From 73-13 sp035555435 (lineage in GTDB: Bacteria; Actinomycetota; Actinomycetes; Actinomycetales; Microbacteriaceae), in contig DATMGN010000062.1 in NCBI GenBank assembly GCA_035555435.1, forward strand, positions 87,765 to 151,764: a DNA stretch of 64,000 nucleotides, in the 5' to 3' direction. The notes beneath the pieces were generated by a model. It saw only the letters and a list, made by a program, of their open reading frames with translations. It was not told the origin of the DNA and made no database searches. The position numbers and the translations under genes were made by a program. Every line of letters starts with the position of its first letter. Position 1 is the stretch's first letter. This document shows, piece by piece, positions 34,585-42,618 of this stretch.

Positions 34585-35697
34585 ATGCTGATCGGGGTCC
34601 CGAAGGAGATCAAGGACAACGAGTTCCGGGTGGCCCTCACGCCGGGCGGCGCCCACGCGCTCGTGCGTGACGGCCACGCCGTGCGCATCGAGTCGGGGGC
34701 GGGCCTCGGGTCGAACATCCCCGACTCGGCATACGAGGCGGCCGGGGCGCGGATCGTGCCGAGCGCCCAGGCGGCCTGGGACAACGAGCTCGTGCTCAAG
34801 GTCAAGGAGCCGATCGAGTCGGAGTACGGCTACTTCCGCGAGGGACTGGTGCTGTTCACCTTCCTCCACCTCGCCGCGGAGGAGGCCCTCACGCGCGCCC
34901 TGCTCTCGGCTGGTGTCACCGGGATCGCCTACGAGACCGTGCAGCTGTCCGGCGGGGTGCTGCCGCTGCTCGCGCCGATGAGCGAGGTCGCCGGCCGGCT
35001 CGCGCCCATCGTCGGCGCGAACGCGATGCTCAAGCCCGCGGGCGGCCCCGGCCTGCTCGTGCCCGGCGTCCCCGGCACGCACCCGGCCGAGATCGTCATC
35101 ATCGGGGCGGGCGTCGCGGGGACGAACGCGATGAACGTCGCGGTCGGTCTCGGCGCCGCCGTCACGGTGCTCGACACGAACCTCTTCCGGCTGCGCGAGA
35201 TCGACGACGTGTGGGGCCGCAGCGTCACGACGATCGCGTCGAACGCGTACGAGATCGAGCTCGCGCTCATGTCCGCGGACCTCGTCATCGGCTCGGTGCT
35301 CATCCCGGGGGCGAAGGCGCCGAAGCTCGTCACGAACGCGATGGTCGCGAAGATGCGGCCCGGCTCGGTGCTCGTCGACATCGCGATCGACCAGGGCGGC
35401 TGCTTCGAGGACAGCCACGCCACGACGCACAGCGACCCCACCTACCGCGTGCACGGCTCGATGTTCTACTGCGTCGCGAACATGCCGGGCGCCGTGCCGG
35501 TCACCTCGACCTACGCGCTGACGAACGCGACGCTGCCGTACGCGCGCGCCCTCGCGGCGAAGGGCTGGCGCGAGGCGTTGCGAGCCGACCCGGCGCTCGC
35601 GCTCGGCCTCAACACCCACGCCGGCGCCCTGACGAACGACGCGGTCGCGGCGGCGCACGGGCTCGCGGCCGAGCCGGTCGCCGTTGCGCTCGGCTGA
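34585..35697 (+). CDS. ald: Alanine dehydrogenase
   Basis: A 370-residue NAD-dependent enzyme interconverting L-alanine and pyruvate plus ammonia. MLIGVPKEIKDNEFRVALTP and ELVLKVKEPIESEYG are the alanine-dehydrogenase signature, and VIIGAGVAGTNAMNVAVGLGA is the NAD site. It runs divergently from potD, in keeping with nitrogen assimilation or release in this region. Confidence 0.96.
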   Translation: MLIGVPKEIKDNEFRVALTPGGAHALVRDGHAVRIESGAGLGSNIPDSAYEAAGARIVPSAQAAWDNELVLKVKEPIESEYGYFREGLVLFTFLHLAAEEALTRALLSAGVTGIAYETVQLSGGVLPLLAPMSEVAGRLAPIVGANAMLKPAGGPGLLVPGVPGTHPAEIVIIGAGVAGTNAMNVAVGLGAAVTVLDTNLFRLREIDDVWGRSVTTIASNAYEIELALMSADLVIGSVLIPGAKAPKLVTNAMVAKMRPGSVLVDIAIDQGGCFEDSHATTHSDPTYRVHGSMFYCVANMPGAVPVTSTYALTNATLPYARALAAKGWREALRADPALALGLNTHAGALTNDAVAAAHGLAAEPVAVALG

Positions 35698-35720
35698 GCC
35701 TTCGGCCCTGCGGCTCGGCC

Positions 35721-35775
35721 CCTTCGGCTCGCTCACGTGACGGTCGCGGCTCCCTGAGCGAGCGCAGCGAGTCGG
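35721..35775. repeat. REP-like palindrome with CTCGCTCA/TGAGCGAG arms
   Basis: GCTCGCTCA (35727-35735) pairs with TGAGCGAGC (35755-35763), followed by GCAGCGAGTCGG. This matches the CCCTTCGGCTCGCTCA...TGAGCGAGCGCAGCGAG type of extragenic palindrome frequent in Microbacteriaceae (from memory). It lies after ald and covers the 3' end of the convergent unknown gene, so it may terminate both. Confidence 0.6.
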
Positions 35776-36197
35776 ACGGCGCCCACCCGCGCCGCCTCCA
35801 GTCCGACGAACCGCGGCACCACCCCCACGCTCGGCGACCCGTCCCGCCGATCGAGCTCGGCCGACTCGAGCCCGACCCGCACGACGACCCCCGGTCGCTC
35901 CCCCAAGTCGGCCTCGCGCTCCGCGACGAGCAGGCTGCCCACGGTGCTCGCACCGTTCGTCACGCGGAGCGCGAAGACGATCCCGGGCGGCAGCGGCGCG
36001 TGCCGGAGTCGCCCGGGCAGCGTCGTGAGCCAGGCCGCCTCGCCGTCGGACCCGCCCGCCTGGATGGCGAGCGCGGCCGGGTCAGCCGTCGCGACGATCT
36101 CGAGCGCGAGCCCGCGAGCGATCGCGACGGCGACGGGCGGCGGCCCCGCGATGCCGATGCCGTGGCGTGCGATGCCGAGCAGATTCATGGGTGCCAT
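35733..36197 (-). CDS. Protein of unknown function, C-terminus encoded by a REP-like palindrome
   Basis: A 154-residue frame, not recognised. The middle looks like alternating beta strands (ALEIVATADPAALAIQAGG; GIVFALRVTNGASTVGSLLVAE; GVVVRVGLESAELD) without signal peptide or membrane segment. The last ~13 residues (VRLAALAQGAATVT) are translated from the palindromic repeat, so the native end was probably different. ATG 36197 and 36188 are both possible; neither has a clear ribosome site. It follows the FHA gene after 80 bases that contain a long hairpin. Confidence 0.5.
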   Translation of the reverse strand: MAPMNLLGIARHGIGIAGPPPVAVAIARGLALEIVATADPAALAIQAGGSDGEAAWLTTLPGRLRHAPLPPGIVFALRVTNGASTVGSLLVAEREADLGERPGVVVRVGLESAELDRRDGSPSVGVVPRFVGLEAARVGAVRLAALAQGAATVT

Positions 36198-36202
36198 GGA
36201 AC

Positions 36203-36256
36203 CGCGTTCTGCCCCGGTGCCGCCCGCCGATCACCGTCGACCGGGGACAGAACGCG
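36203..36256. repeat. Long hairpin between FHA gene and unknown gene
   Basis: CGCGTTCTGCCCCGG (36203-36217) pairs with CCGGGGACAGAACGCG (36241-36256) with one bulged base and a loop of about 23 bases. No T-run follows. Either a terminator/attenuator within the PP2C-FHA operon or a dispersed extragenic palindrome. Confidence 0.6.
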
Positions 36257-36277
36257 ATGCGCTCGGGCTGGGAGGGA

Positions 36278-36808
36278 CTACTCGACGTCGATCGCCTGGC
36301 GCCCGAGGATGATCCGGCTGCCGCGCGGCACCGGCTGCGGCATGCCGGGCTCGCAGCGCACGGGAGCCTCGCCCGGCGCCTCGACGACCGTGCCGTTGCC
36401 GGACTCGAGGTCGACGACGAGCAGTTCGTCGGCGACGACGAGCAGCTCCGCGTGCGACTTGGAGATCGTCTTGCCCGGGTCGACGACGACGAGGGTCGAC
36501 TCGTAGGCGTGCTCGGGCGCGGGCCTCGGATTGCGGCCGAGCAGGCTGCGACCCGTCACCTCGAAGCGCTGTCCCGTCGTGGAGAGGAGGACGAACGGGC
36601 GCGACGGGGGTGTCGTGAGCCGCAGGCTCGCCGTCTCATCGACGGAGGCGGCCGCGGGTGTCGACGGTCCCGGCCGGGTCTCGGGCGCCTCGGGCCGGAC
36701 CTCGGGGACGCTGGCGGGCGCGGGCGCGTCGTTCGCGACGCGCCGTCCGCACTCCGGGCAGAAGAACGTGCCCGGCGTCAGCGCCGCACCACAGTAGAAG
36801 CAGCTCAT
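36278..36808 (-). CDS. Zinc-ribbon plus FHA-domain protein
   Basis: About 176 residues: an N-terminal zinc ribbon (CFYCGAALTPGTFFCPECG, two CxxC knuckles), a Pro/Ala linker, and a C-terminal FHA domain (GRSLLGRNPRP; ISKSHAELLVV; ESGNGTVV) that binds phosphothreonine peptides. The Ser-His pair of the FHA fold is present. ATG 36808 puts the ribbon at the start as in homologues; ATG 36829 (overlapping the PP2C stop by 11 bases) is an alternative. With the phosphatase it forms a Ser/Thr phosphorylation module; no kinase gene is in the window. Confidence 0.82.
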   Translation of the reverse strand: MSCFYCGAALTPGTFFCPECGRRVANDAPAPASVPEVRPEAPETRPGPSTPAAASVDETASLRLTTPPSRPFVLLSTTGQRFEVTGRSLLGRNPRPAPEHAYESTLVVVDPGKTISKSHAELLVVADELLVVDLESGNGTVVEAPGEAPVRCEPGMPQPVPRGSRIILGRQAIDVE

Positions 36809-36818
36809 GTCGACCCGC

Positions 36819-37676
36819 TCAGGCGGCATCCGAGTCCGCGGGCACGCGCTCGGGCGCGGCGCCCGCCGAGGCGAGCTCCGGCGCCGCGACGACGTCGATG
36901 ACGGCGACCGTGACGTTGTCCCGACCGCCCGCGGCGACCGCGGCGTCGATGAGCGCGCGCACCGTGTCGTCGGGGTCGGCGCCCATGCCGAGCAGCACCG
37001 CGATCGTCGAGTCGGTGAGCTCCCGCGTCAGCCCGTCCGAGCAGATCAGGAAGCGCGTGCCGGCGACTGGGTGCAGCAGCCAGCGGTCGACCTCGGGCAG
37101 CTCGCCGAAGCCGAGCGCGCGCGTGATGATGTTCGCGTCGGGGTGGACCTCGGCCTGCTCGGCGGTGATCTGGCCCGAGTCGACGAGCTCCTGGACGTAG
37201 GAGTGGTCCTTCGTGAGCTGCTCGAGCTCGTGATCGCGGAACGCGTAGACGCGCGAGTCGCCGAGGTTGAAGACCTGGAGCGCCGGCACCCGCTCGTGCT
37301 CGACGACCGCGATCCCCGTGACCGTCGTGCCGCTGCCGTGCAGCGCGCCACGGCTCGCCTTGAGGATCTCGGCGCTCGCCGCGACGAGCGAGGCGACGAC
37401 GTCGCGCGCCTGGAGGATCGCACCGCGTCGCGCGCGCGTCTTGGCGATGCGCGCGAGGTTCGTGACGGCCGCCGCGCTTGCCACGTCGCCCGCCGCGTGG
37501 CCGCCGAGGCCGTCCGCGACGGCGAAGACCCCGGGCATCGCGACGACGCTGTCCTCGTTCGCGGCTCGACGCAGCCCGACATCCGAGCCCGCGCCCCACG
37601 CGAGCTCGAGCGGCTGCTCGGGTGCAGCGGACACCGTGAACACCCGGCTGCGTTGCTCGCTGACGATCTCCGTCAC
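36819..37676 (-). CDS. PP2C-family Ser/Thr protein phosphatase
   Basis: A 285-residue metal-dependent phosphatase. Metal and catalytic motifs are intact: DVGLRRAANEDS, FAVADGLGGHAAGDVAS, FNLGDSRVYAF, TKDHSYVQELV, ICSDGLTREL and GGRDNVTVAVI. A short Ala/Glu tail follows. It probably dephosphorylates targets read by the neighbouring FHA protein. GTG start with TAAACT six bases upstream, where the hexamer overlaps the stop codon of the preceding operon gene. Confidence 0.93.
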   Translation of the reverse strand: MTEIVSEQRSRVFTVSAAPEQPLELAWGAGSDVGLRRAANEDSVVAMPGVFAVADGLGGHAAGDVASAAAVTNLARIAKTRARRGAILQARDVVASLVAASAEILKASRGALHGSGTTVTGIAVVEHERVPALQVFNLGDSRVYAFRDHELEQLTKDHSYVQELVDSGQITAEQAEVHPDANIITRALGFGELPEVDRWLLHPVAGTRFLICSDGLTRELTDSTIAVLLGMGADPDDTVRALIDAAVAAGGRDNVTVAVIDVVAAPELASAGAAPERVPADSDAA

Positions 37677-37682
37677 CCGGAA

Positions 37683-37688
37683 AGTTTA
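37683..37688 (-). promoter_or_regulatory. -10 hexamer of PP2C gene overlapping upstream stop codon
   Basis: Minus-strand TAAACT; its first three bases are the TAA of the amidohydrolase-like gene. Six bases then lead to the PP2C GTG. Confidence 0.45.
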
Positions 37689-38462
37689 CTCGGCGCCTGG
37701 AAGGCGCGCGGCGCCGTCCCGCGAACGCCCCCCTGCGAAGGCGAACAGCCGCGCTGCATTCTCGTGCTCGATGAGTTCGCGCTGCGAAGCGTCGAACCGA
37801 GCGCTGCGGATTCGGTCGAGCTCGAATCGCTGGTCGTGCAGCGGTGCCATGCTGGCGAAGAGGAGCCGCTCGGGATCGAGCTCGTTCGCGAGGCGCTCGA
37901 GATAGTCCTGGCGGTACTCGCCGTTGGACAGCACGTGCAGATTCGGGTTGCGCGTGAGCGCGAGCCACGCATCGATCATGCTCAGGCCCGAGATGTTGAT
38001 CTGTCCCCCCGATGTCAGCACGATGCGCGCGTGCGGCACCGACTGAGCGAGATCGTCGAACTGGAGCGGTTCGGCGCGCAACGGCGCACCGGCTGCGATG
38101 ACGCTGGCAAGACCCGAGTCGGCCGCGGCCGTGACGACTTGCCGCGAGTCGACGACGCGGAACACATCCTGGTCGGGATCGAGATAGACACCTGAGGCGC
38201 CCGCCGCGATGCATCGCCGCAGCTCGGCGACAGCGGCATCTGCCTGGTTCGGGTCGACGCGGGCGAGCCACCGTACCTCGGCACGGCCCTCGACAGCTGC
38301 GGCGAGGCGGTCGTTCGCGGTGTCGAATCGGTAGTCGCGGCCGCGCGCAGGCGCCACGACCGCGCCGCCAACCCCGAGTGCTTCCAGCGTCGATAGGTGC
38401 GAGTCGAGGTCGAGCGAGGCGCCGAAGAGGTTCTCGCCGATGATCGCGAGTGCGTCGATCAT
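37686..38462 (-). CDS. Amidohydrolase-like pseudoenzyme (metal ligands lost)
   Basis: A 258-residue TIM-barrel protein related to the preceding amidohydrolase: RWLARVDPNQADAAVAELRR and GASGVYLDP match PFVRLNPNYRKDVPGLVAEA and GVRGIKLHP, and both end in NAARL. Every metal-binding motif is changed. The N-terminal HTH is now ALA/II (MIDALAIIGENLFG), LFHCGD is SVIAAGA, FGHMGG is LTSGGQ, and FGSDGP is FASMAP. It therefore looks non-catalytic or uses other chemistry; a structural or regulatory partner of the neighbour is plausible. Start overlaps the upstream stop (ATGA). Last gene of the operon, 9 bases before PP2C. Confidence 0.72.
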   Translation of the reverse strand: MIDALAIIGENLFGASLDLDSHLSTLEALGVGGAVVAPARGRDYRFDTANDRLAAAVEGRAEVRWLARVDPNQADAAVAELRRCIAAGASGVYLDPDQDVFRVVDSRQVVTAAADSGLASVIAAGAPLRAEPLQFDDLAQSVPHARIVLTSGGQINISGLSMIDAWLALTRNPNLHVLSNGEYRQDYLERLANELDPERLLFASMAPLHDQRFELDRIRSARFDASQRELIEHENAARLFAFAGGRSRDGAARLPGAE

Positions 38463-39199
38463 GCTCGGTCCAATCCGAGCAGTCGTGCGGCGTTGCCCCC
38501 GAGAATTGCCCGCTCATCCGCAGGCTCCAGGCCCAGGCCCGTGATCTTCGCGAGTTCGAGCCTCGGGTTGCAGCCGGGGCCGTCGCTGCCGAATACGACG
38601 CGTTCCGCGCCGATCACCTCAACGGCCTTCGAAATGAGCGCGGGGTACGGCATCGCGGAGGTCTCCAGGACGATGTTGTGCTGCTTGCGTGCAGCCTCGA
38701 TCGCATCCTTCACGTGCGCGTAGCCACCCATGTGACCGAACACGACCGTGCACTCAGGCACCGCGGCGGCGGCGAGCGCGAGCGTCTGAGGAGTCGTATA
38801 TGGGTCGTCGCCGCAGTGGAAGAGCACCGGGAGGCCCGCGTCGCCGGCAAGCGCGAGCAGATCGAGCGTCGCCGACCCGACGGGATGAGCGAGTGTCGTC
38901 GTCGGATGCAGTTTGATGCCGCGTACGCCTCGCGCCACGGCCTCGGCCACGAGGCCCGGAACATCCTTGCGGTAGTTCGGGTTGAGCCGGACGAACGGAA
39001 TGAGACGGTCCGAGAAGCGCTCGGCCGACTCGACGATGTAGTCGAGCGCCTTCGCATTCATCCCCGGCAGATCCGTGTACGTCATGATGACCGCTCGATC
39101 GATGGCGGCATCATCCAGCAGCTCGACGATCTTCTCCGGCGGGTCGATCCAACCGAAGGCCTCGGCCTCGTCGACGTGGGTGTGGAAATCGACGATCAT
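38459..39199 (-). CDS. Amidohydrolase_2-family metal-dependent hydrolase/decarboxylase
   Basis: A 246-residue TIM-barrel enzyme of the amidohydrolase_2/ACMSD branch. Metal ligands are present: DFHTH (residues 4-8), IKLHPT, LFHCGD, VVFGHMGG and VFGSDGPG. The branch includes hydrolases and non-oxidative decarboxylases; the substrate is unknown. Start 39199 overlaps the M20 stop (ATGA) and begins with MIVDFHTHVD as expected. Confidence 0.85.
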   Translation of the reverse strand: MIVDFHTHVDEAEAFGWIDPPEKIVELLDDAAIDRAVIMTYTDLPGMNAKALDYIVESAERFSDRLIPFVRLNPNYRKDVPGLVAEAVARGVRGIKLHPTTTLAHPVGSATLDLLALAGDAGLPVLFHCGDDPYTTPQTLALAAAAVPECTVVFGHMGGYAHVKDAIEAARKQHNIVLETSAMPYPALISKAVEVIGAERVVFGSDGPGCNPRLELAKITGLGLEPADERAILGGNAARLLGLDRA

Positions 39200-40356
39200 G
39201 TGCGCTCGTTTCCACCTGCGAGTTCGAGCACGACGCGCTCGAAGATGTCGGCCGCGAGGTCGACTTCGTCGAGGTCGACCCACTCGTCGTCCGTATGGGC
39301 TTGGTCGATCGAGCCGGGCCCGAAGACGACGCACGGCAGGTCGTCGCGCACCTGGAAGGCGCAAGCGTCGGTCGAGTAGGTCACGCCGATCGCCTCGACG
39401 TCCCGACCAAGGACCGCGCTCGCGGCTCGCTCGACCGCGACGACACCGGCACTATCGGCCGCGGTCTCGAAACCGCGCAGCGACACGAACGGCGCGGGCA
39501 GCTCGACTTCGACACCGAGCTCGGTCGCAAAGCCGCGTACGGCGTCGTGAATCCTTGCGAGCACGGCATCGGGGTCCTCGTGCGGCGAGACGCGACGGTC
39601 GAACGTGATCTTGCATCGGTCCGGGACGATGTTCGGCGCGAGCCCGCCGGCGATGAGGGTCGCGGACAACAGTGCCTTCCCCGCGAGATCGTGACCCGGA
39701 TCCGTACGTCGCTCGGCGATGAGCGTCGCTTCGAGGCGTGCGAGCAACTGTCCAGCCTTTTCGATCGCGTTCACCCCGAGCTCCGCCCGCGAGCTATGCG
39801 CGGCACGCCCGATGACGGTCGCCTCGAAGCGGATGAAGCCGTTGTGCGCACGGGCTGGTACGAGCGACGTCGGTTCCCCGACGATGAGGAGGTCGGCAGC
39901 GGGCAGTCGGTCGGCGAGCGCAACCGCACCGCGCATGATGAACTCCTCGTCGCAGACGCCGGCGACGACCACGGTCGGACGCGGACCATCGTGCGCGGCG
40001 ATCCGAGCGGCCGCGATCATCATCGCGGCGAGGCTCGCCTTCGTGTCACAGGCACCGCGGGCCGTGAGACGACGACCATCGACGCGAGGGTCGGGGCCTC
40101 CCGGGACCGTGTCGAGGTGTGCCTCGAGGATCACCGTCGCTCCGGTCGTACCCGGGAGCACCCCCACGACATTCGGTCGAGCGTCGACGGCCGGGATGAC
40201 CTCCGCGTTGAGCCCAGCCGCGGCAAGCCAGCCCGCGACGTACTCGGCGATGGGTCCTTCGCCCGGGCTCTCCTCCGAGATCGAGGGATTGCGCGAATCG
40301 ATGCCGACGAGCTCGAGCAGCAACTCGGAGGCGGACTGCGAGACGTCGTACCTCAT
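39196..40356 (-). CDS. M20-family deacylase/peptidase (ArgE/DapE-like)
   Basis: A 386-residue di-zinc hydrolase cleaving N-acyl or peptide bonds. Metal and catalytic motifs: LEAHLDTVPGG, RGACDTKASLAAM, VAGVCDEEF (general base Glu) and VGEPTS; the dimerisation domain lies at about 175-285. The family includes N-acetylornithine deacetylase, succinyl-DAP desuccinylase and carbamoylases. In this operon it probably hydrolyses an amide in the degradation of the imported compound. Start overlaps the SDR stop (ATGA). Confidence 0.87.
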   Translation of the reverse strand: MRYDVSQSASELLLELVGIDSRNPSISEESPGEGPIAEYVAGWLAAAGLNAEVIPAVDARPNVVGVLPGTTGATVILEAHLDTVPGGPDPRVDGRRLTARGACDTKASLAAMMIAAARIAAHDGPRPTVVVAGVCDEEFIMRGAVALADRLPAADLLIVGEPTSLVPARAHNGFIRFEATVIGRAAHSSRAELGVNAIEKAGQLLARLEATLIAERRTDPGHDLAGKALLSATLIAGGLAPNIVPDRCKITFDRRVSPHEDPDAVLARIHDAVRGFATELGVEVELPAPFVSLRGFETAADSAGVVAVERAASAVLGRDVEAIGVTYSTDACAFQVRDDLPCVVFGPGSIDQAHTDDEWVDLDEVDLAADIFERVVLELAGGNERT

Positions 40357-41099
40357 TGTGCGGTGTACCCCCCGTCGACCATGAGTGCCGAGCCCGTGAC
40401 GAAGCTCGCCTCGTCGCTCGCGAGGAATACCGCACCCGCCGCGACCTCCTCGGGCTTGCCGAGTCGGTTGAAGAAGCTTCCCGACTCCCAGAGCTTGAGC
40501 AGCTCATCCGCATTCGGGACGTTGAGCTGACGCCGCACGAGTGGGGTATCGATGACGCCCGGGCAGAGCGCGTTGACTCGGACGCCGTGCTGGGCGTAGT
40601 CCATTGCGAGGACCCTCACGAGCCCGACGACCCCGTGCTTGGCGGGTACGTAGGACGTGAAGCCGTTGAGCCCGGCGAACGCGAGGTTGGAACCGAGCGC
40701 GATGAGTGACCCGCCGCCGCCGTCAATGAGATGCGGCAGTGCCGCCTTGAAGAGGACGAACGGTCCGCGCAGCATGACGTTCATGTGCTGGTCCCACTGC
40801 TCGACGCTGAGCTCGAGCGCCGTCGCGACGAGCTCATAGCCCGCGCCTGCGACGACGACGTCGAGTCCGCCGAGCGCCGTCGCCTCATCGGCGACCCAGG
40901 ACTCGACGGCAGCGACGTCGCCCGCGTCGACAACGCTGAAGCGTCCGCCGAACTCCTCGACCGTGTTCTGGCCGGCGGCGCTCACGTCGCTCACGGAGAC
41001 GATCGCGCCTTCCTCGGCGAATCGCTTCGCGATCGCGAGATTGATGCCCGAGCCTCCGCCCGTGATGAGCGCACGCTTGCCGTCGAGGCGACCCGTCAT
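40353..41099 (-). CDS. Short-chain dehydrogenase/reductase
   Basis: A 248-residue classical SDR. The cofactor loop ITGGGSGINLAIA has Asn where TGxxxGxG expects the last Gly. The catalytic Ser (ALGSNLAF) and YVPAK (Tyr-x3-Lys) are intact, and CPGVIDTPLV and the C-terminal GSALMVDGGY are typical. VSVSD after beta-2 suggests NAD preference. Probably oxidises an alcohol intermediate. Start overlaps the PPOX stop (ATGA). Confidence 0.88.
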   Translation of the reverse strand: MTGRLDGKRALITGGGSGINLAIAKRFAEEGAIVSVSDVSAAGQNTVEEFGGRFSVVDAGDVAAVESWVADEATALGGLDVVVAGAGYELVATALELSVEQWDQHMNVMLRGPFVLFKAALPHLIDGGGGSLIALGSNLAFAGLNGFTSYVPAKHGVVGLVRVLAMDYAQHGVRVNALCPGVIDTPLVRRQLNVPNADELLKLWESGSFFNRLGKPEEVAAGAVFLASDEASFVTGSALMVDGGYTAQ

Positions 41100-41578
41100 T
41101 TGGTGTCCGTCCAGACCGTGTCGCGGGTGAACGTCCGGTCGAATCCGCCGCCGTTCCACGTCGTCATCTTGACCGGGTGGACGAGGAAGGGCACGCGGGG
41201 GAACTTGAACGTGCTCTCGCCGTACGCCATGCCCTCGGGGCCGAGGTAGCGCAGGATCATCTCGGTCATCGGTTCGATGACGTCGAAGTCCTCGAGGAAC
41301 TCGACCTCGCACTGCGCGCTGACGCGCTTGTAGGGGAGCGTCGGGTTGTCGATGAGCAGGCCGCAGCGGGGGTCGCGCTTGAGGTTCTTGACCATGCCCG
41401 TGCGCTCTTTGCTGATGACGAGGAACGACTTGCCGTCCCACGTGTACCAGACGGGGCTGATCGACGGCACGCCGTTCTCGTTGACCGTCGCGATCTTCGC
41501 GAAGATCTTCGTCGTCGTGAGGAACTCGTCTCGCTCCTCAGGGGTCATCCCCCGGCCTTCGTCATTCGTCATCGCCAT
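41096..41578 (-). CDS. PPOX-class FMN/F420-binding protein
   Basis: A 160-residue split-barrel protein of the pyridoxamine-phosphate-oxidase-like superfamily (KIATVNENGVPSISPVWYTWDG; VKNLKRDPRCGLLIDN; EVEFLEDFD). Members bind FMN, F420 or heme. Being in one operon with a flavin-dependent monooxygenase, it could act as reductase or as a separate oxidoreductase step; that is inference. Its start overlaps the permease stop by 10 bases. Confidence 0.82.
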   Translation of the reverse strand: MAMTNDEGRGMTPEERDEFLTTTKIFAKIATVNENGVPSISPVWYTWDGKSFLVISKERTGMVKNLKRDPRCGLLIDNPTLPYKRVSAQCEVEFLEDFDVIEPMTEMILRYLGPEGMAYGESTFKFPRVPFLVHPVKMTTWNGGGFDRTFTRDTVWTDTK

Positions 41579-42618
41579 TGCGATGCTCCTTCCGTTGCAG
41601 TTGCGTCAGTGTCAGCGGGCTTGTCTCGTCGGGGGGCGGTGCTCGGACGGCGGATGATCCCGCCGCGCACGCGGTCGACGAACACGGCGGCTGCGATGAG
41701 GATGATCGCGCCACGTACGAGCTGCTGATACCAGACCTCTATGCGCAGCAGGTTGAATACGTTGCCGATCATCGCGAAGAGCACGACACCGCCGAGCAGC
41801 CCGAGCAGCTTGCCACGACCGCCCGCGAGGCTCGCGCCTCCGATGACCGCGATTGCGAGCGCCGTGAACTCGAGGCCCGACGCCGCGCTGTTGTCGCCGA
41901 CGCCCGTGCCCGCGAGGATGACGACTCCCGCGAAGGCGCTCAGCACGCCACTGATGAGGTACGTCGACGTACGCGTCCACGCGGTCGAGATTCCGCTGAG
42001 ACCCGCCGCGTGCGGGTTGCCGCCGGTCGCGTAGACGTGCCGACCCCAGACGGTCCGCCGGAGCATGAACCACGAGAGCACCCAGAGCGCGGCGACGACG
42101 ACCACGACGACGAAGACGCCGCCCGCGATCTGCGCCGAGTAGAACTCCTGGAGCGCAGGCGCGCTGCGCCCGCGCGGGGTGGGCGCGATGAACAGCGCGA
42201 GCCCCGCGACGATGGCCGAGACACCGAGCGTCGCAATGAACGACTCGATCCGCAGCACGACCACGAGGAGGGCGTTGAGTGCGCCGATGCCGATGCCGAT
42301 GCCGAGCGCGGTGAGGAGCGCGAGCGGCAGGTTGTCGTTGCTCCCGTCCATCATGATCGCCATGACGATCGCGCTGAGTCGGGCGTTCGCAGCGATCGAC
42401 AGGTCGACCTCGCCGGTGAGCACGACCAAGAACTGAGCGAGCGCGAGGATCGCGAGCGCGACCCCTTGACGGCTGATGTTGTTGAGGTTCTCGGGCGTCC
42501 CAAAGCCGTTCGCGAAGGCGAGACCGAGCACGAAGAGGATGATGACGACAGCCCAAACCGCCGCACCGCTGCTCGTCGCCGCGGAGAACCACTTCGACCA
42601 CGTGGATTCGCCGCGCAT
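41569..42618 (-). CDS. Ribose-type ABC importer permease, copy 2
   Basis: A 349-residue membrane protein of the RbsC/AraH branch (BPD_transp_2) with 8-10 membrane segments; FLVVLTGEVDLSIAANARLSAIV is the conserved GxDLS region and GRHVYATGGNPHAAGLSGI the cytoplasmic ATPase contact. A charged tail rich in Arg/Asp/Thr follows. The ATG shares a base with the ATPase stop (TGATG). Confidence 0.9.
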   Translation of the reverse strand: MRGESTWSKWFSAATSSGAAVWAVVIILFVLGLAFANGFGTPENLNNISRQGVALAILALAQFLVVLTGEVDLSIAANARLSAIVMAIMMDGSNDNLPLALLTALGIGIGIGALNALLVVVLRIESFIATLGVSAIVAGLALFIAPTPRGRSAPALQEFYSAQIAGGVFVVVVVVAALWVLSWFMLRRTVWGRHVYATGGNPHAAGLSGISTAWTRTSTYLISGVLSAFAGVVILAGTGVGDNSAASGLEFTALAIAVIGGASLAGGRGKLLGLLGGVVLFAMIGNVFNLLRIEVWYQQLVRGAIILIAAAVFVDRVRGGIIRRPSTAPRRDKPADTDATATEGASQWR

